A DNA stretch of 44,973 nt from Burkholderia aenigmatica (GTDB lineage Bacteria; Pseudomonadota; Gammaproteobacteria; Burkholderiales; Burkholderiaceae). Of the stretch, positions 7,725-16,045 are shown in pieces; within the stretch, counting starts at the first letter, position 1, and every line of letters starts with the position of its first letter. Made by a program: the position numbers and the translations under genes. The notes under the pieces are model-generated. The model did no database searches. It was not told the DNA's origin and saw only the letters and a program-made list of their open reading frames with translations. The stretch spans positions 1 through 44,973 of the forward strand of contig NZ_CABVQC010000073.1 in assembly GCF_902499175.1 (NCBI RefSeq), in the 5' to 3' direction.

Positions 7725-7925
7725 ATGGAATTCGAAGTCCAGGACATGACCTGCGGCGGCTGCGCCAATGCCATCACCCGCGCGGTGACGGCCGCCGATC
7801 CCGCCGCGAAGCTCGACATCGACGTCGCGGCGAAGATCGTCAAGGTCGAATCGGCGCAAGGCGCCGAGCGTGTGCAGTCGATCATCGAAGCCGCCGGCTT
7901 CCACCCCGCGCTGCGCGCGGCATAA
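7725..7925 (+). CDS. copZ: Copper chaperone, heavy-metal-associated (HMA) domain, CopZ-like
   Basis: A 66-residue single HMA domain with the metal motif M-T-C-G-G-C (Cys10 and Cys13) in the first loop. It would carry Cu(I) in the cytoplasm, normally to a P-type ATPase, which is not in this window. The start has an AGGAG ribosome-binding site nine bases upstream. The CueR-type promoter at 7658-7688 fits copper induction. It is divergent from the cupredoxin-FTR1 iron operon. A GC-rich hairpin closes the unit 15 bases after the stop. Confidence 0.92.
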   Translation: MEFEVQDMTCGGCANAITRAVTAADPAAKLDIDVAAKIVKVESAQGAERVQSIIEAAGFHPALRAA

Positions 7926-7939
7926 CGCCCGCCCGCCGC

Positions 7940-7980
7940 GGGTGCGGGCACGCGGTCGTACGACGGCCGCGCCCGCACCC
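7940..7980. terminator. GC-rich convergent hairpin between copZ and puuC
   Basis: Perfect 10-bp outer stem (7940-7949 with 7971-7980), continued by four more pairs after a small bulge. No T-run on either side. It fills the gap between two convergent genes and is probably a shared transcription stop. Confidence 0.5.
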
Positions 7981-7989
7981 GGCAGCGCG

Positions 7990-9480
7990 TCAGCGCAGCC
8001 GGATCAGCGTCGACTTCAGCTCGGTGTACTTCTCGAGCGCGTGCAGCGACTTGTCGCGACCGTTGCCCGACTGCTTGTAGCCGCCGAACGGGAAGTTCAT
8101 GTCGCCCCCCTCGTCGTAGCAGTTCACCCAGACGGTGCCCGCGCGCAGCCGGCGCGACACGTCGTGCGCGGTCGTCAGGTTCGACGTCCACACGGCCGCG
8201 GCCAGCCCGTATTCGCTGTCGTTCGCGATCCGCACGGCCTCGTCGACGTCGTCGAACACGATCACCGACAGCACCGGCCCGAAGATCTCCTCGCGCGCGA
8301 TCTTCGCATCCGGTTTCACCTCGAACACCGTCGGCTCCACGTAGAAGCCGCCCGTTTCCGCCTTCACGCGCGCACCGCCGGTGACGAGCCTGCCTTCGCT
8401 GCGCCCGGCCTCGATATAGCCGAGCACACGCTCGAGCTGGATGCCGTCGACGATCGCGCCCATCGACACCGACGGATCGAGCGGATTGCCGGGCACGTAC
8501 GCACGCGCGGCCGCGACGAGCTTCTCGATGAACGCGTCCTTGATGTCGCGATGCACGAGCAGCCGGGAACCTGCCGTGCACATCTCGCCCATGTTGTAGA
8601 AGATCGCGCCGGCGGCTGCCTGCGCCGCACGGTCGAGATCGGGGCAATCGCGCAGCACGATGTTCGGCGACTTGCCGCCGAGTTCGAGCCATGCCCGCTT
8701 CAGGTTCGACTGCGCGGCGTACTGCATGATCAGCTTGCCGACCGCCGTCGAGCCTGTAAACGCGATGCAATCGACGTCGCGATGCAGCGCGAGCAGCTTG
8801 CCGGGCTCGCCCGCGCCCGGCACGACGTTGAACACGCCGGCGGGAATGCCGGCCTCGTACGCGAGTTGCGCGACACGGATCGCGGTCAGCGGCGATTTCT
8901 CCGACGGCTTCAGCACCACGCTGTTGCCAGCCGCGAGCGCCGGGCCGAATTTCCACGCGGCCATCAGGATCGGGAAGTTCCACGGCACGACGGCGGCCAC
9001 CACGCCGACCGGCTCGCGCGTGACGAGGCCGACGAGATGATGATCGGCCGGCGCGACCTCGCCGCCCACCTTGTCGATCGCTTCCGCGAACCACTCGACG
9101 CAGTACGCGGCGCCCGGCACGTCGACCGTCGTCGTGTCGCCGATCGGCTTGCCGGCGTCGAGCGTTTCGAGCAGCGACAGCTCGTCGAGATGCTCGCGCA
9201 TCAGCGCGGCCCAGCGCAGCAGCACGGCCTTGCGCGCACGCGGGTTCAGCCCGGCCCATACGCCCGCGTCGAACGCGCGGCGCGCGGCCGCAACGGCCGC
9301 GTTCACGTCGGCTTCGCCGCAATCGGCGACCTTCGCGAGCACGCGGCCGTCGATCGGGCTCACGCAGTCGAACGTCTTGCCGCCATGCGCGTCGCGCGAC
9401 GCACCGTCGATGAATGCGCGCCCTTCGATCTCGAGCGACGCCGCCTTGTCCTGCCAGTCAGCCAAAGTCAACTTTTTCAT
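7990..9480 (-). CDS. puuC: Gamma-glutamyl-gamma-aminobutyraldehyde dehydrogenase
   Basis: An NAD(P)-dependent aldehyde dehydrogenase of 496 residues, the usual length. Visible catalytic features are V-P-W-N-F-P with Asn168, Lys191 in K-P-S-E-K-S, the general base Glu266 in L-E-L-G-G-K, and the nucleophile Cys301 in G-E-M-C-T-A-G-S-R. This active-site wording is that of the PuuC/AldH group. In the Puu pathway it oxidises gamma-glutamyl-aminobutyraldehyde to gamma-glutamyl-GABA; PuuC enzymes accept several aldehydes, so it could also serve the SpuC branch. It follows puuR by 97 bases on the same strand and is probably co-transcribed with it. Confidence 0.88.
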   Translation of the reverse strand: MKKLTLADWQDKAASLEIEGRAFIDGASRDAHGGKTFDCVSPIDGRVLAKVADCGEADVNAAVAAARRAFDAGVWAGLNPRARKAVLLRWAALMREHLDELSLLETLDAGKPIGDTTTVDVPGAAYCVEWFAEAIDKVGGEVAPADHHLVGLVTREPVGVVAAVVPWNFPILMAAWKFGPALAAGNSVVLKPSEKSPLTAIRVAQLAYEAGIPAGVFNVVPGAGEPGKLLALHRDVDCIAFTGSTAVGKLIMQYAAQSNLKRAWLELGGKSPNIVLRDCPDLDRAAQAAAGAIFYNMGEMCTAGSRLLVHRDIKDAFIEKLVAAARAYVPGNPLDPSVSMGAIVDGIQLERVLGYIEAGRSEGRLVTGGARVKAETGGFYVEPTVFEVKPDAKIAREEIFGPVLSVIVFDDVDEAVRIANDSEYGLAAAVWTSNLTTAHDVSRRLRAGTVWVNCYDEGGDMNFPFGGYKQSGNGRDKSLHALEKYTELKSTLIRLR

Positions 9481-9577
9481 CAGGATGCCTCAGTTTTTTG
9501 GCATTCGCGATGCGGCACGCCGCTGCGCGTGACGCGCAACCGGCCGGCAGCGAATGCAGTGACGCGCGGTGGAAAGG

Positions 9578-10147
9578 TCAGAAGGTCGCCGGCGAATTGG
9601 CCGAAACGACCTCGCAGATCAGGTCCGCGCTGGGATTACGGAAACGGTGCGGCAAACGGCTTTCGAAGTAGTAGCCGTCTCCGGGGTCGAGCAGCCACGT
9701 CGCGCCGTCGACGGTCAGCTCGAGCCGGCCCGACACGACGACGCCGCCCTCGTGCCCCGCGTGTACGAGCATCTCGGGCCCCGTATCGGCCTGCGGCTGG
9801 TAGATCTCGCGCAGGATGCACATGTTGCGGTCCTTCATGCTCGCGCCGACCAGATGGAACGCGAGCGTGTCGTTGCCGAGGTTCGGCATCTCGTCACGAC
9901 GCGACACGACCGAACGCGAATCGACGAGCTCGAACGTGAAGAACTCCGCGAGACTCATCGGGATGCATTCGAGCAGCTTCTTCAGCGAGCCGACCGACGG
10001 GCTCACACGGCCCTGTTCGATCAGCGAGATCGTGCCGTTGGTCACGCCGGCCCGCTTCGCGAGTTCGCGCTGCGACAGGCCATGCTTGTTGCGCACGAAA
10101 CGCAGGCGCTCGGCGACTTCGGTAGACATCGATTCGGTTTCGGACAC
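9578..10147 (-). CDS. puuR: XRE-cupin transcriptional repressor of polyamine catabolism
   Basis: The 189-residue protein has an N-terminal HTH_3 domain (about residues 12-66, with S-Q-R-E-L-A-K-R-A-G-V-T-N-G-T-I-S-L-I-E-Q as the recognition region) and a C-terminal cupin (about 110-183, with G-H-E-G-G-V-V-V-S-G-R-L-E-L and H-R-F-R-N). This is the architecture of PuuR, which represses puu genes and releases DNA when putrescine is present. It stands between puuC and the divergent puuD operon, and two PuuR-like boxes lie in the shared upstream region, so it probably regulates both arms and itself. Confidence 0.88.
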   Translation of the reverse strand: MSETESMSTEVAERLRFVRNKHGLSQRELAKRAGVTNGTISLIEQGRVSPSVGSLKKLLECIPMSLAEFFTFELVDSRSVVSRRDEMPNLGNDTLAFHLVGASMKDRNMCILREIYQPQADTGPEMLVHAGHEGGVVVSGRLELTVDGATWLLDPGDGYYFESRLPHRFRNPSADLICEVVSANSPATF

Positions 10148-10245
10148 GATAAGTGCGATGACAAAGTGAAACGACGCGTTGGACAGCCGTTGAATATTCT
10201 AATCACTTTATGCCGCGCATCAGCGGGGAAAACCCTGAAAGGCGT

Positions 10246-10260
10246 TCGAAATAATGAACA
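10246..10260 (+). promoter_or_regulatory. PuuR-like operator 1
   Basis: TCGAAATAATGAACA matches 11 of 15 positions of the asymmetric E. coli PuuR site AAAATATAATGAACA, including ten consecutive bases ATAATGAACA except none changed (10251-10260). It lies about 100 bases upstream of puuR and 79 bases upstream of the candidate -35 for the puuD operon. Confidence 0.6.
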
Positions 10261-10338
10261 CCCTGTCGATTATTCCGTTTACGAATCTTTTGTTCGCACT
10301 GCTCGGGAAAGCCCTGATGCAACACCGTTAAAAAACAT

Positions 10339-10366
10339 TTGACGCCGTTTTTGGCTCGTATATGCT
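10339..10366 (+). promoter_or_regulatory. Sigma-70 promoter candidate for the puuD operon
   Basis: TTGACG (10339-10344) and TATGCT (10361-10366) are spaced by 16 bp in an AT-rich patch. Five of six -35 positions and four of six -10 positions match. Use of this promoter would give a leader of roughly 680 bases before puuD. Confidence 0.4.
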
Positions 10367-10409
10367 GGCTCTCAGGTTAGCGTCATCAAGCTTTCATGGG
10401 CAGCAAAAA

Positions 10410-10453
10410 CGTTATTGCAACGCAAAAATTGATGCCCATCAATGTAAATAACG
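10410..10453. repeat. Nested inverted repeats in the puuR-puuD region
   Basis: An inner perfect palindrome, ATTGATG-CC-CATCAAT (10428-10443), is flanked by an outer inverted pair CGTTATT (10410-10416) and AATAACG (10447-10453). The inner element looks like a dimeric regulator operator, or as RNA a short hairpin with a very small loop. No known site is recognised. Confidence 0.5.
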
Positions 10454-10505
10454 CGTAACCGGCGCCTTGATTATTTTAAACGCCCAGCGCGTCGAAACGG
10501 TCAGG

Positions 10506-10520
10506 TGTTCAATACTTTCA
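10506..10520 (-). promoter_or_regulatory. PuuR-like operator 2
   Basis: Read on the minus strand, TGAAAGTATTGAACA matches 10 of 15 positions of the E. coli PuuR consensus, with the TGAACA end intact. It lies 140-154 bases downstream of the candidate -10 of the puuD promoter, in the opposite orientation to operator 1. Confidence 0.45.
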
Positions 10521-11052
10521 ACAACCCAGTCGAGTGTAATCGTGAGAGTCCGTGGCCCTCTGGTGAGGTGGGATCGAGGCGATGTGCGAAGTTTGCGCAG
10601 CGCGGCGTCCGCTTCCGACGACGGCAGTTGCGGCTGGCATAGTCCTCGCCTGCTTCATCTGTCGATCTACACCATCCTGTCCCGTCGTTCCGTTCGGCGT
10701 CACAACGCCGTTTCCGCACGCGCCTTCGTTGCCGTCGATACCGACGAAGTGGCGTCGCTGCTGCCGTAGCGCCTCTCCTTTCTTTACGTCGTTCGTTTCA
10801 TCTGCCGATTCGCCAACCGCATCGTCCGTGCGGTGACGGAACGCGTTCGCGCATGCGTTGCTGCGTCGCGTATCGCCATGAAATGAACGACGGCCAGATC
10901 GTCGCGCGCAGCGCGGATCGCCACACCATCCCGTTGCGCCCATTCACCAGCGGCCCTGCGTCTCGCGCAAGGCTGCGGGGTTGTTGCACGCCGGCGTTTC
11001 GCCACATCCGGCAAGACGTAAGCGACAACCCTCCGGATAACTGATTGACGTC

Positions 11053-11841
11053 ATGGAAAGAAGGAAACCTCTCGTCGGCATCACCGCCGACCACACGCAA
11101 ATCGGCGCCCACGCGTCGCATACGGTCGGCGACAAGTACGTCGCCGCGATCGTCGACGGCGCGCAAGCGTTCGCGATGGTGCTGCCCGCGCTCGGCGATC
11201 GCCAGTCGGTCGACGACGTGCTCGACACGGTCGACGGCCTGCTGTTTACCGGCAGCTACTCGAACGTCGAGCCGCACCTGTACGGCGGCGAACCGAGCGC
11301 ACCGGGCACGAAGCACGACCCGGCCCGCGACGCGACCACGCTGCCGCTGCTGCGCGCGGCGATCGCCGCGGGCGTACCCGTGCTGGCCGTCTGCCGCGGC
11401 TTCCAGGAACTGAACGTCGTCTGCGGCGGCACGCTGCACCAGCGCGTGCATGAAGTGCCGGGCTTCGCCGATCACCGCGAAGACGACGACGCGCCGATGG
11501 ACACGCAGTACGGCCCCGCGCACGTCGTGCGCCTGACGCCCGGCGGCCAGCTGCACGCGCTCGCCGGCGGCCGCGACGAAGTGCACGTGAACTCGCTGCA
11601 CAAGCAGGGCATCGCTCAGCTGGGCTCCGGCCTGGCTGTCGAGGCCGTCGCGCCGGACGGGCTGATCGAAGCCGTGAGCGTCGTCGACGCACCGGCTTTC
11701 GCCCTGGCCGTGCAGTGGCATCCGGAATGGCGCCATGCGCAGGACCCGCTGTCGAGCGCGATCTTCCGCGCCTTCGGCGATGCCTGCCGCGCCCGCCGCG
11801 CCGCCCGCACGCGTGCCATGGCCGCCGCCGCGCTCGCCTGA
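11053..11841 (+). CDS. puuD: Gamma-glutamyl-gamma-aminobutyrate hydrolase
   Basis: A class I glutamine-amidotransferase-like hydrolase of 262 residues (PuuD about 254). The nucleophile is Cys114 in L-A-V-C-R-G-F-Q-E, and the His-x-Glu pair is H223/E225 in Q-W-H-P-E-W. PuuD (called SpuA in Pseudomonas) releases GABA from gamma-glutamyl-GABA, the last step of the glutamylated putrescine route. It is the first gene of the rightward operon; the ribosome-binding site before the ATG is weak. puuA follows after 30 bases. Confidence 0.92.
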   Translation: MERRKPLVGITADHTQIGAHASHTVGDKYVAAIVDGAQAFAMVLPALGDRQSVDDVLDTVDGLLFTGSYSNVEPHLYGGEPSAPGTKHDPARDATTLPLLRAAIAAGVPVLAVCRGFQELNVVCGGTLHQRVHEVPGFADHREDDDAPMDTQYGPAHVVRLTPGGQLHALAGGRDEVHVNSLHKQGIAQLGSGLAVEAVAPDGLIEAVSVVDAPAFALAVQWHPEWRHAQDPLSSAIFRAFGDACRARRAARTRAMAAAALA

Positions 11842-11871
11842 GCGCGCCGACCCAAACCAACGAGAACAGAC

Positions 11872-13209
11872 ATGCAAGACATCGAAGATTTTCTGAAGCA
11901 GCACCGGATCACCGAAGTCGAGGCGATCATTCCCGACATGGCCGGCATCGCGCGCGGCAAGATCACGCCGCGCAACAAGTTCACGTCCGGCGAATCGATG
12001 CGCCTGCCGCAAGCCGTGATGGTGCAGACCGTCACCGGCGAATATCCGGAAGACGGCTCGCTGACCGGCGTGACCGACCCCGACATGGTGTGCGTGCCCG
12101 ATGCATCGACGATCCGCCTGATCCCGTGGGCGATCGACCCGACCGCGCAGGTGATCCACGATTGCGTGCACTTCGACGGCTCGCCGGTCGAGATCTCGCC
12201 GCGCTACGTGCTGCGCCGCGTGCTCGACCTGTACAAGGCGAAGGGCTGGAAGCCGGTCGTCGCGCCCGAGCTCGAGTTCTACCTGGTCGACATGAACAAG
12301 GATCCCGACCTGCCGCTGCGTCCGCCGGTCGGCCGTACGGGCCGCCCCGAAACGGGCCGCCAGTCGTATTCGATCGAGGCCGTCAACGAGTTCGACCCGC
12401 TGTTCGAGGACATCTACGAGTACTGCGAAGCGCAGAACCTCGACATCGACACGCTGATCCACGAAGTCGGCGCCGCGCAGATGGAGATCAACTTCATGCA
12501 CGGCGACGCGCTGTCGCTGGCCGACCAGGTGTTCCTGTTCAAGCGCACGGTGCGCGAGGCCGCGCTGCGTCACAACATGTACGCGACGTTCATGGCCAAG
12601 CCGATGGAAGACGAACCGGGTTCGGCGATGCACGTGCACCAGAGCATCGTCGACGAGGAAACGGGCCATAACCTGTTCACGTCGCAGGAAACCGGCGGCG
12701 CGACGTCGATGTTCTACAACTACCTCGCGGGGCTGCAGAAGTACACGCCGGCACTGATGCCGATCTTCGCGCCGTACATCAACTCGTACCGCCGCCTGTC
12801 GCGCTTCATGGCTGCACCGATCAACGTGCAGTGGGGCTACGACAACCGCACGGTCGGCTTCCGCATCCCGCACTCGAGCCCGTCGGCACGCCGCATCGAG
12901 AACCGCATCCCGGGCGTCGACTGCAACCCGTACCTCGCACTCGCCGCCACGCTCGCGGCCGGCTATCTCGGCATGACGCAGCGCCTGGAGCCGACCGAGC
13001 CGCTCGTCAGCGACGGCTACGACCTGCCGTACCAGCTGCCGCGCAACCTCGAGGAAGGGCTCACGCTGATGGCCGCCTGCGAGCCGCTCGGCGAGATTCT
13101 CGGCCACAAGTTCCTGAAGGCGTATTTCGCGCTGAAGGAAACCGAATACGAAGCGTTCTTCCGCGTGATCAGCTCGTGGGAACGCCGCCATCTGCTGCTG
13201 CACGTCTGA
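11872..13209 (+). CDS. puuA: Gamma-glutamylputrescine synthetase (glutamine synthetase family)
   Basis: The 445-residue glutamine synthetase-fold enzyme joins glutamate to putrescine using ATP. It has the N-terminal beta-grasp part (I-P-D-M-A-G-I-A-R-G-K, typical of GlnA-like polyamine and amine ligases), E-L-E-F-Y-L for metal binding, and A-Q-M-E-I-N-F. The G-S-A-M-H-V-H-Q-S region stands in place of the classical H-H-S, and R-I-E-N-R-I-P-G lies near the end. PuuA is the usual name; the Pseudomonas equivalent is SpuB. The neighbours puuD and spuC on either side support the polyamine assignment over a general glutamine synthetase. Confidence 0.92.
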   Translation: MQDIEDFLKQHRITEVEAIIPDMAGIARGKITPRNKFTSGESMRLPQAVMVQTVTGEYPEDGSLTGVTDPDMVCVPDASTIRLIPWAIDPTAQVIHDCVHFDGSPVEISPRYVLRRVLDLYKAKGWKPVVAPELEFYLVDMNKDPDLPLRPPVGRTGRPETGRQSYSIEAVNEFDPLFEDIYEYCEAQNLDIDTLIHEVGAAQMEINFMHGDALSLADQVFLFKRTVREAALRHNMYATFMAKPMEDEPGSAMHVHQSIVDEETGHNLFTSQETGGATSMFYNYLAGLQKYTPALMPIFAPYINSYRRLSRFMAAPINVQWGYDNRTVGFRIPHSSPSARRIENRIPGVDCNPYLALAATLAAGYLGMTQRLEPTEPLVSDGYDLPYQLPRNLEEGLTLMAACEPLGEILGHKFLKAYFALKETEYEAFFRVISSWERRHLLLHV

Positions 13210-13246
13210 GCGTGCACCCAACCGAATACGGAATCACGGAGGAAAC

Positions 13247-14689
13247 ATGACGTACCGCAACGAATCTGCCTGGATCCAGCCCGCCGCCCCCACCGCTACG
13301 GCCGCCGCGCCGCGCGCGACGCAGGCGCGCACGACCGCCGAATACCGCGCGCTCGACGCCGCGCACCACATCCATCCGTTCTCGGACATGGGTGCGCTGA
13401 ACCGCGCGGGCAGCCGCGTGATCGTGAAGGCCGACGGCGTCTACCTGTGGGACTCGGACGGCAACAAGGTGATCGACGGGATGGCCGGCCTCTGGTGCGT
13501 GAACGTCGGCTACGGCCGCAAGGAGCTCGCCGACGCCGCGTATCGCCAGATCCAGGAGCTGCCGTTCTACAACACGTTCTTCAAGACCACGCACCCGCCG
13601 GTGATCGAACTCTCCGCGATGCTCGCGGAAGTCACGCCGAAGGGCTTCAACCACTTCTTCTATTGCAACAGCGGCTCGGAAGGCAACGACACGGTGCTGC
13701 GCCTCGTGCACCAGTACTGGCGCGTGCAGGGCCAGCCGCAGAAGAAGTACGTGATCTCGCGCAAGAACGGCTATCACGGCTCGACGATCGCGGGCGGCAC
13801 GCTCGGCGGGATGGGCTACATGCACGAGCAGATGCCGTCGAAGGTCGAGAACATCGTGCACATCGACCAGCCGTATTTCTTCGGCGAAGCGGCGGCCGGT
13901 GAAACGCCGGAAGCGTTCGGCCTGGCCCGCGCGCAGCAACTCGAAGCGAAGATCCTCGAACTCGGCGCGGAGAACGTCGCCGCGTTCATCGGCGAGCCGT
14001 TCCAGGGCGCGGGCGGCGTGATCTTCCCGCCGTCGACGTACTGGCCGGAAATCCAGCGGATCTGCCGCAAGTACGACATCCTGCTGGTTGCCGACGAAGT
14101 GATCGGCGGCTTCGGCCGCACCGGCGAATGGTTCGCGCACCAGCACTTCGGCTTCGAGCCGGACCTGATCACGATGGCGAAGGGCCTCACGTCGGGCTAC
14201 GTGCCGATGGGTGCCGTCGGCATTCACGAGCGCGTCGCGCGGCCGATCATCGACAACGGCGAATTCAACCACGGCCTCACGTACTCGGGCCACCCGGTGG
14301 CGGCGGCCGTCGCGGTCGCGAACCTGAAGCTGCTGCGCGACGAAGGAATCGTCGAACGCGTGAAGAGCGACACGGGCCCTTACTTCCAGGCGCTGATGCG
14401 CGAGACCTTCGCGCATCACCCGATCGTCGGCGAAGTGCACGGCCACGGCCTCGTCGCGAGCCTGCAGCTCGCCGAATCGCCGGCCGAACGCCGCCGCTTC
14501 GCGAACGGCGGCGACGTCGGCACGATCTGCCGCGACTTCTGCTTCAACGGCAACCTGATCATGCGTGCGACCGGCGACCGGATGCTGCTGTCGCCGCCGC
14601 TCGTGATCTCGCGTCCGGAAATCGATGAACTCGTATCGAAGGCGAAAAAAGCAGTCGATGCAACCGCCCAGCAACTGGGTATTTCGTAA
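13247..14689 (+). CDS. spuC: Class III aminotransferase, putrescine/polyamine-pyruvate type
   Basis: A PLP-dependent class III transaminase of 480 residues. The PLP Lys is K312 in M-A-K-G-L-T-S-G-Y, and Asp283 lies in L-V-A-D-E-V-I-G-G-F-G-R-T-G; N-S-G-S-E-G-N-D binds phosphate. SpuC-type enzymes transaminate putrescine with pyruvate to 4-aminobutyraldehyde. The place after puuD-puuA is the same as spuA-spuB-spuC in Pseudomonas. A GGAGG ribosome-binding site precedes the ATG. Other omega-amino substrates are possible. Confidence 0.88.
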   Translation: MTYRNESAWIQPAAPTATAAAPRATQARTTAEYRALDAAHHIHPFSDMGALNRAGSRVIVKADGVYLWDSDGNKVIDGMAGLWCVNVGYGRKELADAAYRQIQELPFYNTFFKTTHPPVIELSAMLAEVTPKGFNHFFYCNSGSEGNDTVLRLVHQYWRVQGQPQKKYVISRKNGYHGSTIAGGTLGGMGYMHEQMPSKVENIVHIDQPYFFGEAAAGETPEAFGLARAQQLEAKILELGAENVAAFIGEPFQGAGGVIFPPSTYWPEIQRICRKYDILLVADEVIGGFGRTGEWFAHQHFGFEPDLITMAKGLTSGYVPMGAVGIHERVARPIIDNGEFNHGLTYSGHPVAAAVAVANLKLLRDEGIVERVKSDTGPYFQALMRETFAHHPIVGEVHGHGLVASLQLAESPAERRRFANGGDVGTICRDFCFNGNLIMRATGDRMLLSPPLVISRPEIDELVSKAKKAVDATAQQLGIS

Positions 14690-14750
14690 CGGTTTTGCCT
14701 ACAGGCGTGCGGCGGGCGCCGCACGCCGCCATAACCAGGGGAATTCCACC

Positions 14751-15869
14751 ATGCGTGCCTGCTTTCTTCGCCAAGCCTGTTCTGTTGCCGCCCTTGCCGC
14801 CGCGGCCGCGTTCACGTCGGTCGCCAGCCCGACGGCGCACGCGGCCGACGAGCTGAATGTCTACAACTGGTCCGACTACATCGCACCCGACACGATCCCG
14901 AACTTCCAGAAGCAGACGGGTATCCACGTCAAGTACGACAACTACGACAGCGACGACACGCTTCAGGCGAAGCTGCTGGCCGGCAGTTCGGGCTACGACA
15001 TCGTCGTGCCGACGTCGAACTACATGGCCAAGCAGATTCAAGCCGGCGTGTACCAGAAGCTCGACAAGTCGAAGCTGCCGAACCTCGCGAACCTCGACCC
15101 GCTGCTGATGAAGATGATCGCGGATGCCGATCCGGGCAACCAGTACGGCGTGCCCTGGGCCTACGGCACGGACGGCATCGGCTACAACGCGCAGGCGGTG
15201 AAGAAGGCACTCGGCGACAAGGCGCCGGTCGACAGCTGGGCACTGGTGTTCGACCCGGCCAACATGGAAAAGCTGAAGGGCTGCGGCGTGTCGTTCCTCG
15301 ACCAGGCCGTCGACGTGTTTGCCGCCACGCTGCAATACATGGGCAAGAACCCGAACAGCACGAACCCCGGCGATTACCAGGCAGCCTTCGAAGTCCTGAA
15401 GAAAGTCCGCCCGTACATCACCCAGTTCAACTCGTCCGGCTACATCAACGACCTCGCGAACAACGACGTGTGCGTCGCGCTCGGCTGGTCGGGCGACGTC
15501 GGCATCGCGCATCGCCGCTCGGCCGAAGCGAAGCGTTCGTACGACATCAAGTTCTCGAACCCGAAGGAAGGCGGCCTGCTGTGGTTCGACGTGATGGTGA
15601 TCCCGAAGGATGCACCGCACCCCGAGGCCGCACTGAAGTGGATCAACTACGTGTCCGATCCGAAGGTCAACGCGGCGATCACCAACACGGTGTTCTACCC
15701 GACTGCCAACAAGGCTGCGCATCAGTTCGTCACGCCGAGCGTCGCGCAGGACCCGACGGTCTATCCGCCCGAAGACGTGCTGAAGAAGATGGTGCTGATG
15801 AAGCCGATGCCGGCCGACATCCTGCGCCTCCAGAACCGCCTGTGGGCCCAATTGAAGACCGGCCACTGA
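14751..15869 (+). CDS. potF: Polyamine ABC transporter periplasmic binding protein
   Basis: A 372-residue binding protein with a signal peptide (about 1-31, ending A-H-A). The ligand pocket of PotF is recognisable: N-W-S-D-Y at residues 39-43, G-W-S-G-D with W246 and D249, and W-F-D with D280. Residue 278 is Trp where E. coli PotF has Phe276; Trp is found there in spermidine-preferring PotD and SpuE, so this protein may bind spermidine as well as or instead of putrescine. The start at 14751 is chosen for the signal peptide and the upstream AGGGG; longer open frame upstream overlaps spuC. A 176-base gap separates it from potG. Confidence 0.9.
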   Translation: MRACFLRQACSVAALAAAAAFTSVASPTAHAADELNVYNWSDYIAPDTIPNFQKQTGIHVKYDNYDSDDTLQAKLLAGSSGYDIVVPTSNYMAKQIQAGVYQKLDKSKLPNLANLDPLLMKMIADADPGNQYGVPWAYGTDGIGYNAQAVKKALGDKAPVDSWALVFDPANMEKLKGCGVSFLDQAVDVFAATLQYMGKNPNSTNPGDYQAAFEVLKKVRPYITQFNSSGYINDLANNDVCVALGWSGDVGIAHRRSAEAKRSYDIKFSNPKEGGLLWFDVMVIPKDAPHPEAALKWINYVSDPKVNAAITNTVFYPTANKAAHQFVTPSVAQDPTVYPPEDVLKKMVLMKPMPADILRLQNRLWAQLKTGH

Positions 15870-16045
15870 TCGCCCTGCATTCCGGCGGCGCAGGCATCGC
15901 TTCACGCCTGCCCGCCTGAGATCCGCGGACCTCCGTCCGCCCGCGCGCGCCGCGCGCACTGTTCCATCCGGCACGAGCCGTCGTCCGCGAGTCGCGTTGC
16001 GCGCCTCGTGCGGGGACGCTCACGCCTGCAATCCGTGAAGAACGA

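Larger units (their letters stand above)
10148..11052. other. 905-bp non-coding region between puuR and puuD
   Basis: The first part (to about 10530) is clearly AT-rich for this genome and holds the operators, promoter candidate and palindromes listed separately. The second part (10530-11052) has ordinary base composition but no open frame with convincing codon structure. The frames present (for example 10582-10836 + and 10518-10943 -) have no strong ribosome-binding site or recognisable domain. It may be a long leader, a decayed gene, or hold an unrecognised small RNA. Confidence 0.6.

Noticed and set aside
7474..7749. 91-codon plus-strand frame upstream of copZ
   Set aside because: It runs through the CueR-type promoter and into copZ in another frame; no domain.
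10351..10367. Possible sigma-54 promoter (TTGGC...TGCTGG) in the puu gap
   Set aside because: The GG and GC elements are one base too close for a -24/-12 promoter; the sigma-70 reading with TTGACG is better.
10518..10943. Minus-strand frame of 141 codons in the puuR-puuD gap, and an 84-codon plus frame at 10582-10836
   Set aside because: No recognisable domain, no good ribosome-binding site, irregular composition. Kept as non-coding, though not excluded.
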